This document shows, one piece after another, positions 18,346 to 26,957 of a DNA stretch of 64,000 bases. The DNA comes from Rhodohalobacter mucosus (GTDB lineage Bacteria; Bacteroidota; Rhodothermia; Balneolales; Balneolaceae). The notes beneath the pieces are model-generated. The model saw nothing but the letters and a program-made list of their open reading frames with translations, was not told the origin of the DNA and ran no database searches. The position numbers and the translations under genes are program-made. Positions within the stretch are counted from its first letter, which is position 1. Each line of letters begins with the position of its first letter. The DNA is taken from positions 124,001 through 188,000 of the forward strand of contig NZ_QGGB01000009.1 in the NCBI RefSeq assembly GCF_003150675.1, given 5' to 3'.

Positions 18346-19515
18346 ATGATAGAAACGACACAAACTATTCCTCCGCTTACACAGCTTACAGAAGACGAAC
18401 AGATGCTGAAGGAAGCAGCAGCGGATTTTGCCGAATCGGCCATCAAGCATAAAGTGCATGAAATGGACGAGGCCGGAAAACTGGACCCGCAGCTGATCCG
18501 GGAGTTCTTTGAAATGGGTTTAATGGGGATCGAAATCCCGGAAAAATACCAGGGGGGTGGCGGATCTTTTATGATGAGCATTGTGGCGATTGAGCAGATA
18601 TCCCGTGTTGATGCCTCCGTCGGAGTATTTATGGATGTTCAGAACACCCTGGTGAACAATGCTTTTCTTAGATGGGGAAGTGATGAGGTTAAAGAGAAGT
18701 TTTTGCCGTTGCTGGCCACCGAAAAAGTTGGTGCATACTGCCTTTCGGAAGCCGGATCAGGAAGCGATGCTTTTGCACTTAAGTGTGCTGCAAAAAAGGA
18801 TGGCGACCACTATGTTTTAAATGGCACCAAGCTTTGGATTACCAATGCGAATGAAGCGGATATTTTTCTTGTCTTTGCCAATATAAATCCGGACGCAGGG
18901 TATAAGGGCATTACTGCATTTATTGTTGAACGCGGTATGGAGGGCTTTTCCGTTTCTAAAAAAGAAAACAAGCTCGGAATCCGGGCAAGTTCCACATGCG
19001 AATTGCTTCTTGAAGATGTTAAGGTACCCGAAGAAAATGTGCTTGGAGAAGTAGGAAAAGGATATAAAGTGGCGATAGAGACACTGAATGAAGGGCGTAT
19101 CGGAATAGGTGCACAGATGATTGGCATCGCACAGGGTGCACTCGATGCCGCAGTAGCTTATACAAAAGAACGCAAGCAGTTTGGCAAAGCTGTTGCAGAT
19201 TTCCAGGGTGTGCAGTTTCAGCTTGCAAAAATGGCAACTGAACTGGAAATGGCCCGTCTTCTGGTGTACAACGCAGCAAGGCTCAAAGAGGCAGGTCAGC
19301 CTTTTTTGAAAGAGGCTGCAATGGCTAAATACTACAGTTCAGAAGTTGCGGAAAATATTAGCTCGAAGGCAATTGACCTGTTTGGCGGTTACGGGTACGT
19401 GAAAGAGTATCCTGTAGAGAAGTTCTACAGAGACTCAAAGATTGGCAAAATCTACGAAGGTACGTCCAATATGCAGCTCCAAACCATCGCCAAAATTCTT
19501 CTTAAGGAAGGATAA
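18346..19515 (+). CDS. Short/branched-chain acyl-CoA dehydrogenase
   Basis: A 389-residue FAD-dependent dehydrogenase closely resembling mitochondrial ACADSB (2-methylbutyryl-CoA dehydrogenase). Matching segments include VGAYCLSEAGSGSDAFALK (FAD/substrate loop), NKLGIRASSTCELL, LNEGRIGIGAQM and the catalytic Glu in KIYEGTSNMQL (about residue 371). Three acyl-CoA dehydrogenase domains are complete. A good ribosome-binding site (AAAAGGA) precedes ATG 18346. Lying divergent from methylmalonyl-CoA mutase, it probably acts in isoleucine/valine breakdown leading to propionyl-CoA. Exact chain preference cannot be read from the sequence. Confidence 0.93.
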   Translation: MIETTQTIPPLTQLTEDEQMLKEAAADFAESAIKHKVHEMDEAGKLDPQLIREFFEMGLMGIEIPEKYQGGGGSFMMSIVAIEQISRVDASVGVFMDVQNTLVNNAFLRWGSDEVKEKFLPLLATEKVGAYCLSEAGSGSDAFALKCAAKKDGDHYVLNGTKLWITNANEADIFLVFANINPDAGYKGITAFIVERGMEGFSVSKKENKLGIRASSTCELLLEDVKVPEENVLGEVGKGYKVAIETLNEGRIGIGAQMIGIAQGALDAAVAYTKERKQFGKAVADFQGVQFQLAKMATELEMARLLVYNAARLKEAGQPFLKEAAMAKYYSSEVAENISSKAIDLFGGYGYVKEYPVEKFYRDSKIGKIYEGTSNMQLQTIAKILLKEG

Positions 19516-19687
19516 TGCGGGTCTGAAGCGCCTGAACGCCATTTTCAATTAATTTGCATAAAATGGAATGCTGAGGGAAGAACTTTGTGTTGAGTCAGGA
19601 TGTTAAGCAGACAAATGTGACCCCAATAATTATATCAAAACCGGAAATGTCTCTTTATCGGGCCGGTACAAGAAAAAAACAGTTGTT

Positions 19688-20944
19688 ATGGACAATATTG
19701 ACGATATCCTGAAAAAATGCTCTAAAGATGAAGAGTCATTCAAGAAATTAAAGACAGTCTTTGGAAATCTTAAGGCCGAAGCCGATCAAAAAGCGATGCA
19801 CCTCGATCTGCTCGAGCGAGCCATCAAGAGTGATTACGATTCCATCATCATAACAACGCTCGATCTCGAAAAACCGGGACCCGTCATTGTCTATGCAAAT
19901 GATGGATTTACACGAATGACCGGATACTCCCGCGAAGAGGTAATAGGGAAGAGCCCTCGCATTCTGCAGGGGCCAAAAACCGATCGCGCTGTTCTTGACA
20001 AATTGCGTGAACGCCTTCGTGAAGGGCAGTCTTTCTTCGGGCACACCGTCAACTACAGAAAGGACGGAACTGAATTTATCAATCAGTGGGACATTCACCC
20101 TCTTACAAATGAAAAGGGTGAGATAACCCACTGGGTATCGTACCAGCACGACATTACCGAGCGTAAACGCTCTGAGCAGATGGTGGTCGACAGCAGTATG
20201 GAGTTCGATGAGCTGGCCGAGGAGAGCAAGAAAACTCTCATTGATGTAGATGAGCAGGGAAATATTGTCACGTCGAATAAAGCATTTCGTGATCTGATCG
20301 GATATGATGACGAAGAGCTGAAGAGAACAAAAGTATGGGACCTTCTCTCAGATGAGTATGTTGAGAGTTTTCGGCACAAATTTGACACATTTAAACCAAG
20401 CGACTTTGATAATCGCTCTTTTGAGCTTGTCTTTATCAATAAAAAAGGTGCTGAGATTGAGGTAAAAGCCAATGCCCGTCTGCTCCAGGCAAGCGGACAG
20501 ACAATTGCCAGGATTGCATTTGAGAATAAGTCTCTCCAGAAACGCATCATGGCCATGCTTTCAAAGCGAAATGCTGAATTTGAACGTGCCTTCGACCGAT
20601 CCAGGGAGTTCAACTACAAAATAAAGACCGATCAATCCGGTGTATATCGCTTTGAATACGTTTCGGAGACCTTTAGCAAAGTTACCGGTATAACGGCTGA
20701 TGAGGCTGTGACTATGAGTATTGAAGATTTTGTACATGAGGACGATCGTAAAAAAGTGACAGAACATTTCGAAACGGTAATGGAAGGTAAGCCCAATACC
20801 GAGCAGTTCAGAATACAAAGCCGCGATGGAGGATACGTAGAGGTTATCGATTACGCCAAGCCGGATTGGGATGCCGATCGCAGCAATGTGGTCGCTATCA
20901 AGGGAGCCGTGTCCACGGAGATTTCTTCAGAACAAAAAGCCTGA
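19688..20944 (+). CDS. Triple PAS sensor protein with Cys-less LOV-like domain
   Basis: This 418-residue cytoplasmic protein consists of PAS domains only. A short coiled coil (residues 5-45) is followed by PAS1 (about 50-158), PAS2 (about 170-290) and PAS3 (about 300-415). PAS1 looks like a LOV domain: PVIVYANDGFTRMTGYSREE, then GKSPRILQGPKTD, NYRKDGTEFIN and the final strand VSYQHDIT. The flavin-contacting Asn and Gln positions are kept, but the photoactive Cys of the GRNCRFLQ motif is Pro here. No kinase, cyclase or DNA-binding output domain is present, so it would have to signal by protein contact. There is no obvious partner next door. Confidence 0.82.
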   Translation: MDNIDDILKKCSKDEESFKKLKTVFGNLKAEADQKAMHLDLLERAIKSDYDSIIITTLDLEKPGPVIVYANDGFTRMTGYSREEVIGKSPRILQGPKTDRAVLDKLRERLREGQSFFGHTVNYRKDGTEFINQWDIHPLTNEKGEITHWVSYQHDITERKRSEQMVVDSSMEFDELAEESKKTLIDVDEQGNIVTSNKAFRDLIGYDDEELKRTKVWDLLSDEYVESFRHKFDTFKPSDFDNRSFELVFINKKGAEIEVKANARLLQASGQTIARIAFENKSLQKRIMAMLSKRNAEFERAFDRSREFNYKIKTDQSGVYRFEYVSETFSKVTGITADEAVTMSIEDFVHEDDRKKVTEHFETVMEGKPNTEQFRIQSRDGGYVEVIDYAKPDWDADRSNVVAIKGAVSTEISSEQKA

Positions 20945-21006
20945 TTACCGACAGAGTCCGGCACAATGTTTTCGGCCTGATTTCGTATGTTTAATGCAGG
21001 CAAGAA

Positions 21007-21468
21007 ATGGCTGATGAATCAGAAAACATGACGATAGACGAAAAACAGCAACGCATAGTCAGGGAATTTGAGCTGCTGGGCGACTGGCCAGAGCGATATA
21101 AGTACATCATCAAGCTCGGTCAAAAACTGGAGCCGCTCGATGAGAAGTACAAAGTGGAGGAGAATATCGTAAGAGGCTGCCAGTCGCAGGTATGGCTTCA
21201 CACAGAAACGGAGGGTGACAAGATTATTTTCAAGGCCGACAGTGATGCTGCAATCACCAAGGGGCTGGTTGCTTTGATGGTTCGTTTTTACTCCGGTGAA
21301 ACTCCCGACACGATTCTCTCTGTGAATCCGGATTTTATAAAAAAAATCGGTATGCAGGATCATCTCTCCCCAACCCGTTCAAACGGCCTCGCCTCCATGG
21401 TAAAACAGATGAAAATTTATGCCATGGCCTACAAAGCCAAAATGGAACAGGAACCGGCAAATAACTGA
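21007..21468 (+). CDS. sufE: Sulfur acceptor protein SufE
   Basis: A 153-residue SufE-family protein that accepts persulfide from the SufS cysteine desulfurase and passes it to the SufBCD scaffold for Fe-S cluster assembly. The key segments are IIKLGQKLEPLDEKYK and the persulfide-carrying Cys58 in IVRGCQSQVWL, then SDAAITKGLVALMV. Length is typical. The other suf genes are not in the window. It is on the same strand as the next three genes, but an 83-base gap with its own promoter-like sequence follows. Confidence 0.95.
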   Translation: MADESENMTIDEKQQRIVREFELLGDWPERYKYIIKLGQKLEPLDEKYKVEENIVRGCQSQVWLHTETEGDKIIFKADSDAAITKGLVALMVRFYSGETPDTILSVNPDFIKKIGMQDHLSPTRSNGLASMVKQMKIYAMAYKAKMEQEPANN

Positions 21469-21472
21469 ACTG

Positions 21473-21506
21473 TTGCCATTTCTATTCATCACAATTCGTA
21501 TCTTTC
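21473..21506 (+). promoter_or_regulatory. Bacteroidota-type promoter for the DsbA-like gene
   Basis: TTG at 21473-21475 and TATCTTTC at 21499-21506 are separated by 23 bases. They match the TTG-N17-23-TAnnTTTG consensus at all but the last base, 45 bases before ATG 21552. Confidence 0.5.
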
Positions 21507-21551
21507 CTGTTTACAAACGCTATCAACCAATGATATTTATCTGAACTGACC

Positions 21552-22166
21552 ATGAATACCAAAACAATCCAGATCATTGCCCTTTGGACTTTCCTCGCAG
21601 TGGGAGGGGTCGCTCTCTATTACGGACTTTCAGGAAATGATGATTCTTCAGAAGCCGTAAACAGAAGTGCAGACCCTCAGCCCGTCAGCATTCTGAAATA
21701 CAGCGACTATCAGTGTCCTGCCTGCAAAGCATATGTGCCTCTTCAAGAACAGCTGAAGGCAGAGTACGGAGATCTTATTAAGATCGAGTACCGGCACTTT
21801 CCGCTTAGCGGACATCAATTCGCCGAACTGGCTTCACGCACAGCTGAAGCGGCTCGAAACCAGGGTAAATACGAGGAGATGCACGATCTCATTTTTGAGT
21901 ACCAGGAGGTATGGTCTCAGGGAGATGCCCGCGATCACTTCATGGATTTTGCCAATCAGCTTGAACTGGATATGGAGCAGTTTGAGGCAGACCTCCAATC
22001 CCAGGAGATCATTGATCTGGTTGAGCGGCAAAGGCAGGAAGGCCTGAGGCGTCAGGTAAACGCCACACCAACGTTTTTCATAAATGGACAGAAACTGCGT
22101 CAGAACCCGCAAAGCTATGAGCAGTTCAAGTCGGTCGTGGAACTCTATATGTATCGCGCAAGCTGA
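21552..22166 (+). CDS. Membrane-anchored DsbA-like thiol-disulfide oxidoreductase
   Basis: A 204-residue thioredoxin-fold protein. Residues 6-26 form one N-terminal membrane anchor or uncleaved signal. The DsbA-type domain follows, with the redox motif CPAC at residues 55-58 in SDYQCPACKAY, an inserted helical region (residues 85-150) and the cis-Pro loop NATPTFFINGQKL. It resembles the DsbA/BdbD-like family and probably oxidises or isomerises disulfides in the periplasm. It is followed after 8 bases by the carbonic anhydrase-like gene, so the two are probably cotranscribed. The redox partner (DsbB or VKOR) is not here. Confidence 0.9.
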   Translation: MNTKTIQIIALWTFLAVGGVALYYGLSGNDDSSEAVNRSADPQPVSILKYSDYQCPACKAYVPLQEQLKAEYGDLIKIEYRHFPLSGHQFAELASRTAEAARNQGKYEEMHDLIFEYQEVWSQGDARDHFMDFANQLELDMEQFEADLQSQEIIDLVERQRQEGLRRQVNATPTFFINGQKLRQNPQSYEQFKSVVELYMYRAS

Positions 22167-22174
22167 TCAACGGC

Positions 22175-22729
22175 ATGATCTATGAATTTCTCAATAAGTC
22201 GCCGCGTTTTGACGATACCGTCTTTGTAGCACCCAGCGCCGATCTAATCGGGGATGTAAAACTAGGAAGTGACAGTTCGGTCTGGTTTAATGCAACAATC
22301 CGCGGCGACGTGAATTGGATTGAAATAGGCGAGAGAAGCAATATTCAGGACAACGCCTCGGTTCATGTTACCCATCAGACCTGTCCCACACGAATAGGAA
22401 ACGAGGTTACGGTGGGGCACAACGCCATGATTCACGGATGCACCATACACGACCGCGTTCTCATCGGAATTCATGCCACCGTACTCGACAGGGCCGTGGT
22501 TGAAAGTGATGTGATTGTTGCGGCGGGCAGCCTGGTCCCGCCGGGCAAACGCCTGGAAAGCGGCTATATGTACATGGGTTCACCGGTAAAAAAGAGCCGA
22601 AAGCTGAGTGAAGAGGAGATTGAATCGATTCGCGCGTATGCGGCCAATTATGTGAAGTATCAGCGCACCTACCGGCAGGTTGATCAGTACGACGAGAACC
22701 CCTTCTATACAGACAATCGAAAGAGCTGA
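22175..22729 (+). CDS. Gamma-carbonic anhydrase-like hexapeptide-repeat protein
   Basis: A 184-residue left-handed beta-helix protein of the gamma-carbonic anhydrase/YrdA family. Hexapeptide repeats run from about residue 18 to 130. Candidate Zn-binding histidines lie in NIQDNASVHVTH and VTVGHNAMIHGC, the usual positions, so a metal site is likely. Members may hydrate CO2 or act as acetyltransferase-like proteins of unknown role. The start ATG is 8 bases after the DsbA-like gene. Whether it is enzymatically active cannot be decided from sequence. Confidence 0.92.
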   Translation: MIYEFLNKSPRFDDTVFVAPSADLIGDVKLGSDSSVWFNATIRGDVNWIEIGERSNIQDNASVHVTHQTCPTRIGNEVTVGHNAMIHGCTIHDRVLIGIHATVLDRAVVESDVIVAAGSLVPPGKRLESGYMYMGSPVKKSRKLSEEEIESIRAYAANYVKYQRTYRQVDQYDENPFYTDNRKS

Positions 22730-22790
22730 GATCGGCAATCAATCCGCCGGCAGTCCGCAGCAGGAAACTGAAACCATCAGAAATTTTGGG

Positions 22791-23930
22791 ATGTCCGGCC
22801 TCTATATCCATATACCGTTTTGTAAGCAGGCTTGCAGCTACTGCGATTTCTATTTTTTGACGCGACAGCAGCTCAGGGAGCCGTTTGTAGATTCATTGGT
22901 CAGGGAAATAGAGAACAGCAGAGGTGAAGGGTATACGGAAGAACCTGTAAAGACTGTCTACATCGGCGGAGGGACGCCCTCGCTCCTCACCGAAAATCAG
23001 CTTTCACGTATTTTTGATGCGCTTCGCCATGTGTTTGACATTCAGGCGGAAGAGGTAACCATGGAGCTGAACCCGGACGATGTAACCATTGATTATCTGC
23101 GGCAGCTGAGAAACCTTGGCATCAACCGCGCAAGCATGGGGGTTCAGTCATTTCATCCGGAGATCCTGCAGTTTATGCATCGGGCCCATACAAGGGAGGA
23201 GGCGATGCGTGCGCTGGATGCTCTTCAAAAAACCGGGTTTTCCACCTATACCGCCGACCTGATTTACGGTAATCCGGGCCAGACTCAGGAAATGCTCCGG
23301 CGCGACATCCGGCAGCTTCTCGAATATAACCCTCCCCACATCTCGGCCTATTCACTGACCGTGGAACCCAACACCCGGCTTGGAAAACAGGTGGACCTGG
23401 GAAGGATCAGCCCGCCAGACGATGAGGAGGTGTCGGTTCATTTTGATATCGTAACGGAAGAACTGGGCAAAGCAGGGCTGAGGCAGTACGAAATCAGCAA
23501 TTTTGCCATTCCGGGCAAAGAGGCGGTTCATAACAGCAACTACTGGCGCCATGAGAACTACATCGGCTTCGGCCCATCGGCCCACTCTTTTCACTGGGAC
23601 GGGCACGGAGCGGTACGATGGAAGAACAAACCCGATCTGAAAGCCTACCTGGAGATGGATTTCAGCGGGATCAGGGAAGATCATGAGGTGCTCGACCTGC
23701 ACTCGCTTGCCGAAGAGCGGCTCATGCTCGGCCTGCGTACGGTGTGGGGCGTGAACCTTGAACGGTTGAAGAGCCGGTACGGATATGAGCTGAACAGCTC
23801 CCAAACAGAGTGGATTGAGATCCAGTCCGGCGCAGGCAATCTGGTGCTCAATAAATACACTCTCACTCTGACGAAACAGGGTTTTAGAATAGCGGACCTT
23901 TTAACGGTCGATTTATTGAGCAGGAATTAA
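22791..23930 (+). CDS. hemW: Radical SAM heme chaperone HemW
   Basis: A 379-residue radical-SAM protein. The cluster motif is HIPFCKQACSYCDFYF (CxxxCxxC, then the HemW-type F), followed by TVYIGGGTPSLL and NPDDVTIDYL. The C-terminal HemW domain includes HNSNYWRHENYIGFGPSAHS. HemW binds heme and delivers it to respiratory proteins; it is often mis-annotated as oxygen-independent coproporphyrinogen oxidase. ATG 22791 is chosen because the conserved protein begins GLYIHIPF; this leaves 61 bases after the carbonic anhydrase-like gene. It is convergent with the T9SS protein, with no clear terminator between them. Confidence 0.95.
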   Translation: MSGLYIHIPFCKQACSYCDFYFLTRQQLREPFVDSLVREIENSRGEGYTEEPVKTVYIGGGTPSLLTENQLSRIFDALRHVFDIQAEEVTMELNPDDVTIDYLRQLRNLGINRASMGVQSFHPEILQFMHRAHTREEAMRALDALQKTGFSTYTADLIYGNPGQTQEMLRRDIRQLLEYNPPHISAYSLTVEPNTRLGKQVDLGRISPPDDEEVSVHFDIVTEELGKAGLRQYEISNFAIPGKEAVHNSNYWRHENYIGFGPSAHSFHWDGHGAVRWKNKPDLKAYLEMDFSGIREDHEVLDLHSLAEERLMLGLRTVWGVNLERLKSRYGYELNSSQTEWIEIQSGAGNLVLNKYTLTLTKQGFRIADLLTVDLLSRN

Positions 23931-24015
23931 ATTGTATCAAACCCGCTCCGTGTTTCCGTGGCTTTCTGAAGCCTTGAACCCTCTCCTGAATCGATCACTT
24001 ATTCGAACCGGGATT

Positions 24016-25803
24016 TCATTTCACCAGGATCATCTTTTTGGAGGAGGCAAAATTGTCTGAGGTGATCCTGTAGAAATAGACGCCTGATGCCAATCCGGAG
24101 GCATTGAAGGGTACCGTGTGATAGCCCGCATTCAGCTGCTCATCGAGCAGTGTTTGAACTCTTCTGCCAAGGGAGTCGTATATATCGAGCTTTACTGTCC
24201 GGCTCTCCGTCAATGCAAAGGTTATGCGTGTGGAGTTATTGAAAGGATTGGGATAGTTTTGAGCAATCAGGTCCTCTTCGGGAGCCGTTGAGGTCATTTC
24301 AAGGGTATAGTTTGCAACCTCATCCGGATTGGTATTTACCACCGCTATGGCAATCCTGTCAAGTTCGTTCCAATTCCATGCAGTCTGGACGGACTGTTCG
24401 GTGGAGACGGGATTCAGTGCAAGCTCCCGGAGTACGGAGCCGTCCCTGAAGTATCCCATTACACCCAACCCTACGCCCGGCCGGGTAGATTCAAGACGGA
24501 AACTGGGCTGTCCATCAGCAAATGAGGCGGGTATGGCGCGAATATACTGTGCGGCATAAGGATTCAGCGTAAATCCTTCAACGATATCCGGCAGAAAGTT
24601 AAGCTCTTCCGAATAGAACGTGGAGTTGGGATAGTCAAAACGCTCTTCAAAACCGAAGTTCACGGCTGAGTTATCGGGTCCGGCGGTCATGTGCCAGGTA
24701 TGGTTTTTGATATGCTCCAGTCCCAGGGAGAGACCGCGGCTGTCCAGCTCATCGGCAACCGCATCCAGAAACGGTTTGGTTCGGTCGGGGATGAACTGCT
24801 CCCACAGCGATACCCAAAAATCGATGCCGAGTGCCTCATAGAAGTAGAGCATCCATGAAACGTGCCAATAGGCTCCGGGAGTGGCTGTACGTGTATTGCC
24901 GAATATTGACTGGGAGCTGGGCTGATCAGAATCAAAATCAAATTTGATGTAGTTATAGTAGTCGTTCACGTTGTCGAATACCACCTCTTCCATCATGGTG
25001 GCATCCATCTCAATCCAGTCGAAACTGCCTGCATCGCCATCCCACCGGTTGGTTTCATACTGTATGGCGTGTTTGATCTCATGGGCGATGGTCACATAGA
25101 GAGAACCGATTCTGTCGCCCTCGGGATGGGCGTTCGGCGGAAAGCCGTCAAAGTTATTGTGAATACGTATAAAGGAAGTGGAGCCGCTGGAGTTGGTAAC
25201 ACCGTAAAAATTGAAGTTCTCAAAATAGATTTCGTAGGGATCGGTTTTGAGGAAATCAACAAATCCTGCCTGTTCAACCTGATACCGATAGGATGAATCG
25301 GCGGCAAAAGCGGCCTGTTCCACATAGTCGGGAATACCGTTTGTGTTCAGGTCATCAGAAGGCACGGCATGAACCCCGTCAGTTTCATAGTAAAAAATGA
25401 AGTTACCCGAATCGGACAGGTAGCTTTGCTGATGATTGGTTTGAGGATAGTTGGTGTACCGTTCAATTTCATCTACCGATGAGGGTGACAACCTGTTCCG
25501 GGTTTTAAGGCGATGGTAATCGAGCTCGAGCGGGAGAAGGCACTTTACCGGAGACCTGCTTTCGGTAACGGTGGGTAGCGTCATTGCGTCCGGATTGAAT
25601 ACATACCGATATTTTTCAAGAAGAGCTTCTTCAGCTGTAATGGTGCCGTATTTTTCAGCCAGTTCAATTTCCGCGAATACCCGATTGGGATCATGCGGGT
25701 GGAGATGAATGCCAGATTGCGACTGTGCAGTTGCCGCAGCCGGGAAAAGGGCCGCTGCAATCAGGCAGAAAGGAAGCAAAAGGCTGTAGAAGAGATCTCT
25801 CAT
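24016..25803 (-). CDS. T9SS-exported metalloprotease-like protein
   Basis: A 595-residue secreted protein. The signal peptide ends near AATAQS. Residues 105-400 form a putative zinc-peptidase region with TIAHEIKHAIQYE (HExxH, about residue 240) and a nearby acidic WIEMDATMMEE segment, as in MXAN_6640-type putative metalloproteases. The C-terminal 85 residues are a type A T9SS sorting domain: IAQNYPNPFNNSTRI, then YDSLGRRVQTLL, SGVYFYRI and SSKKMILVK. After export by the type IX machinery it would be attached to the surface or released. It is transcribed alone. Proteolytic activity is inferred from the motif only. Confidence 0.85.
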   Translation of the reverse strand: MRDLFYSLLLPFCLIAAALFPAAATAQSQSGIHLHPHDPNRVFAEIELAEKYGTITAEEALLEKYRYVFNPDAMTLPTVTESRSPVKCLLPLELDYHRLKTRNRLSPSSVDEIERYTNYPQTNHQQSYLSDSGNFIFYYETDGVHAVPSDDLNTNGIPDYVEQAAFAADSSYRYQVEQAGFVDFLKTDPYEIYFENFNFYGVTNSSGSTSFIRIHNNFDGFPPNAHPEGDRIGSLYVTIAHEIKHAIQYETNRWDGDAGSFDWIEMDATMMEEVVFDNVNDYYNYIKFDFDSDQPSSQSIFGNTRTATPGAYWHVSWMLYFYEALGIDFWVSLWEQFIPDRTKPFLDAVADELDSRGLSLGLEHIKNHTWHMTAGPDNSAVNFGFEERFDYPNSTFYSEELNFLPDIVEGFTLNPYAAQYIRAIPASFADGQPSFRLESTRPGVGLGVMGYFRDGSVLRELALNPVSTEQSVQTAWNWNELDRIAIAVVNTNPDEVANYTLEMTSTAPEEDLIAQNYPNPFNNSTRITFALTESRTVKLDIYDSLGRRVQTLLDEQLNAGYHTVPFNASGLASGVYFYRITSDNFASSKKMILVK

Positions 25804-25994
25804 TGTATGCGGATATCACTATTACATTGATCTGAAAAGATCGTAAATTACAGGTTGATTTGAAAAATACGGGCTCTTTTGGCAAAACAGGGAAAACAAT
25901 CACAAAGGAGTACCCGTTTTCCATCACACGCCAATTGGCCGGAGTATCGTCTCCTGATTTCAAACGCAGAATAACGAAAAATCGCATACCGGGA

Positions 25995-26957
25995 ATGAAT
26001 AACGAAGTCATCCTCTACTATAAATTTTCAGAAATTAAAGATCCTGAAGGGTTTTGCAAGCTTCACAAGGAAAAGCTAAAAGAGCTTGGAGTTCTGGGCA
26101 GGGTGTATATAAGCCGGGAAGGAATTAACGGTACGCTGGGCGGCACTCCCGATCAGATGCAGGCCTATAAAGAGTATCTTCAGGGTATTGAAGGATTTGA
26201 GGAGACAGAGTTTAAAACCGACCTTCATGACGACATTCCGTTTGCAAAGCTAACCTGCAAGGTGCGCGATGAGATTGTGGCACTGCATGTTGACGGACTC
26301 GATCCGAAGGAAGGCGGCTACCATATGCCTCCGGCTGAGTGGCGCAAAACCATGGAATCGGGCGAAGAGTATGTGATGATCGATGTACGAAATGACTATG
26401 AATCCAGGGTTGGCCATTTTGAGGGAGCCCTGAAACCGCCTGTGGAGAACTTTTACGACTTTCCGGAGTGGCTGGAGGAAGCGGAAAAGAAGATCCCCAA
26501 AGACAAAAAAGTACTCATGTACTGTACGGGAGGCATCCGCTGCGAGAAGTTTTCCGTGCTGATGAAAAAGAAGGGCTGGGATGACGTAAACCAGCTTCAC
26601 GGAGGTATTTTGAACTACGCCAGGGAGGAGGAGGGCAAACACTTCAGGGGCAAGTGCTTTGTATTTGACGACCGTCTGGTCGTACCCATTGACAAGGAAA
26701 ACCTGGAGCCGATTGCGCGGTGCGAAATTACGGGTAAACCGGCCGACAGCTACATCAACTGTGCGAATATGGAGTGCAACAAGCTCTTTGTCTGCTCTGA
26801 GGAGGGAGCACGGATGATGAAAGGCTGCTGCAGTGAGGAGTGCGGAAAGAGTGAGTACAAGCGCCCCTTCGATCCTGAAAATGCATTCCGGCCTTTCCGC
26901 AAATGGTATAACTACTTTGATGACGATTTCAAGCAGCGTGAGCTCCAGGAGCAGTAG
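25995..26957 (+). CDS. trhO: tRNA uridine(34) hydroxylase TrhO (rhodanese family)
   Basis: A 320-residue member of the UPF0176/YceA family, which forms 5-hydroxyuridine at the tRNA wobble position. An N-terminal ferredoxin-like domain (ILYYKFSEIKDPEGF to about residue 90) precedes a rhodanese domain (VMIDVRNDYESRVGHFEGA) with the active Cys in LMYCTGGIRCEKFS. A Cys-rich tail (CANMECNKLFVCSEEG, GCCSEECG) probably binds metal. ATG 25995 begins the conserved domain; an in-frame TTG 45 codons upstream is not supported. The pseudouridine synthase frame overlaps its 3' end, so both RNA-modification genes are likely coupled. Confidence 0.93.
   Translation: MNNEVILYYKFSEIKDPEGFCKLHKEKLKELGVLGRVYISREGINGTLGGTPDQMQAYKEYLQGIEGFEETEFKTDLHDDIPFAKLTCKVRDEIVALHVDGLDPKEGGYHMPPAEWRKTMESGEEYVMIDVRNDYESRVGHFEGALKPPVENFYDFPEWLEEAEKKIPKDKKVLMYCTGGIRCEKFSVLMKKKGWDDVNQLHGGILNYAREEEGKHFRGKCFVFDDRLVVPIDKENLEPIARCEITGKPADSYINCANMECNKLFVCSEEGARMMKGCCSEECGKSEYKRPFDPENAFRPFRKWYNYFDDDFKQRELQEQ

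Noticed and set aside
25860-25994. Extended N-terminus of TrhO
   Set aside because: The family begins at the ferredoxin-like strand after ATG 25995.
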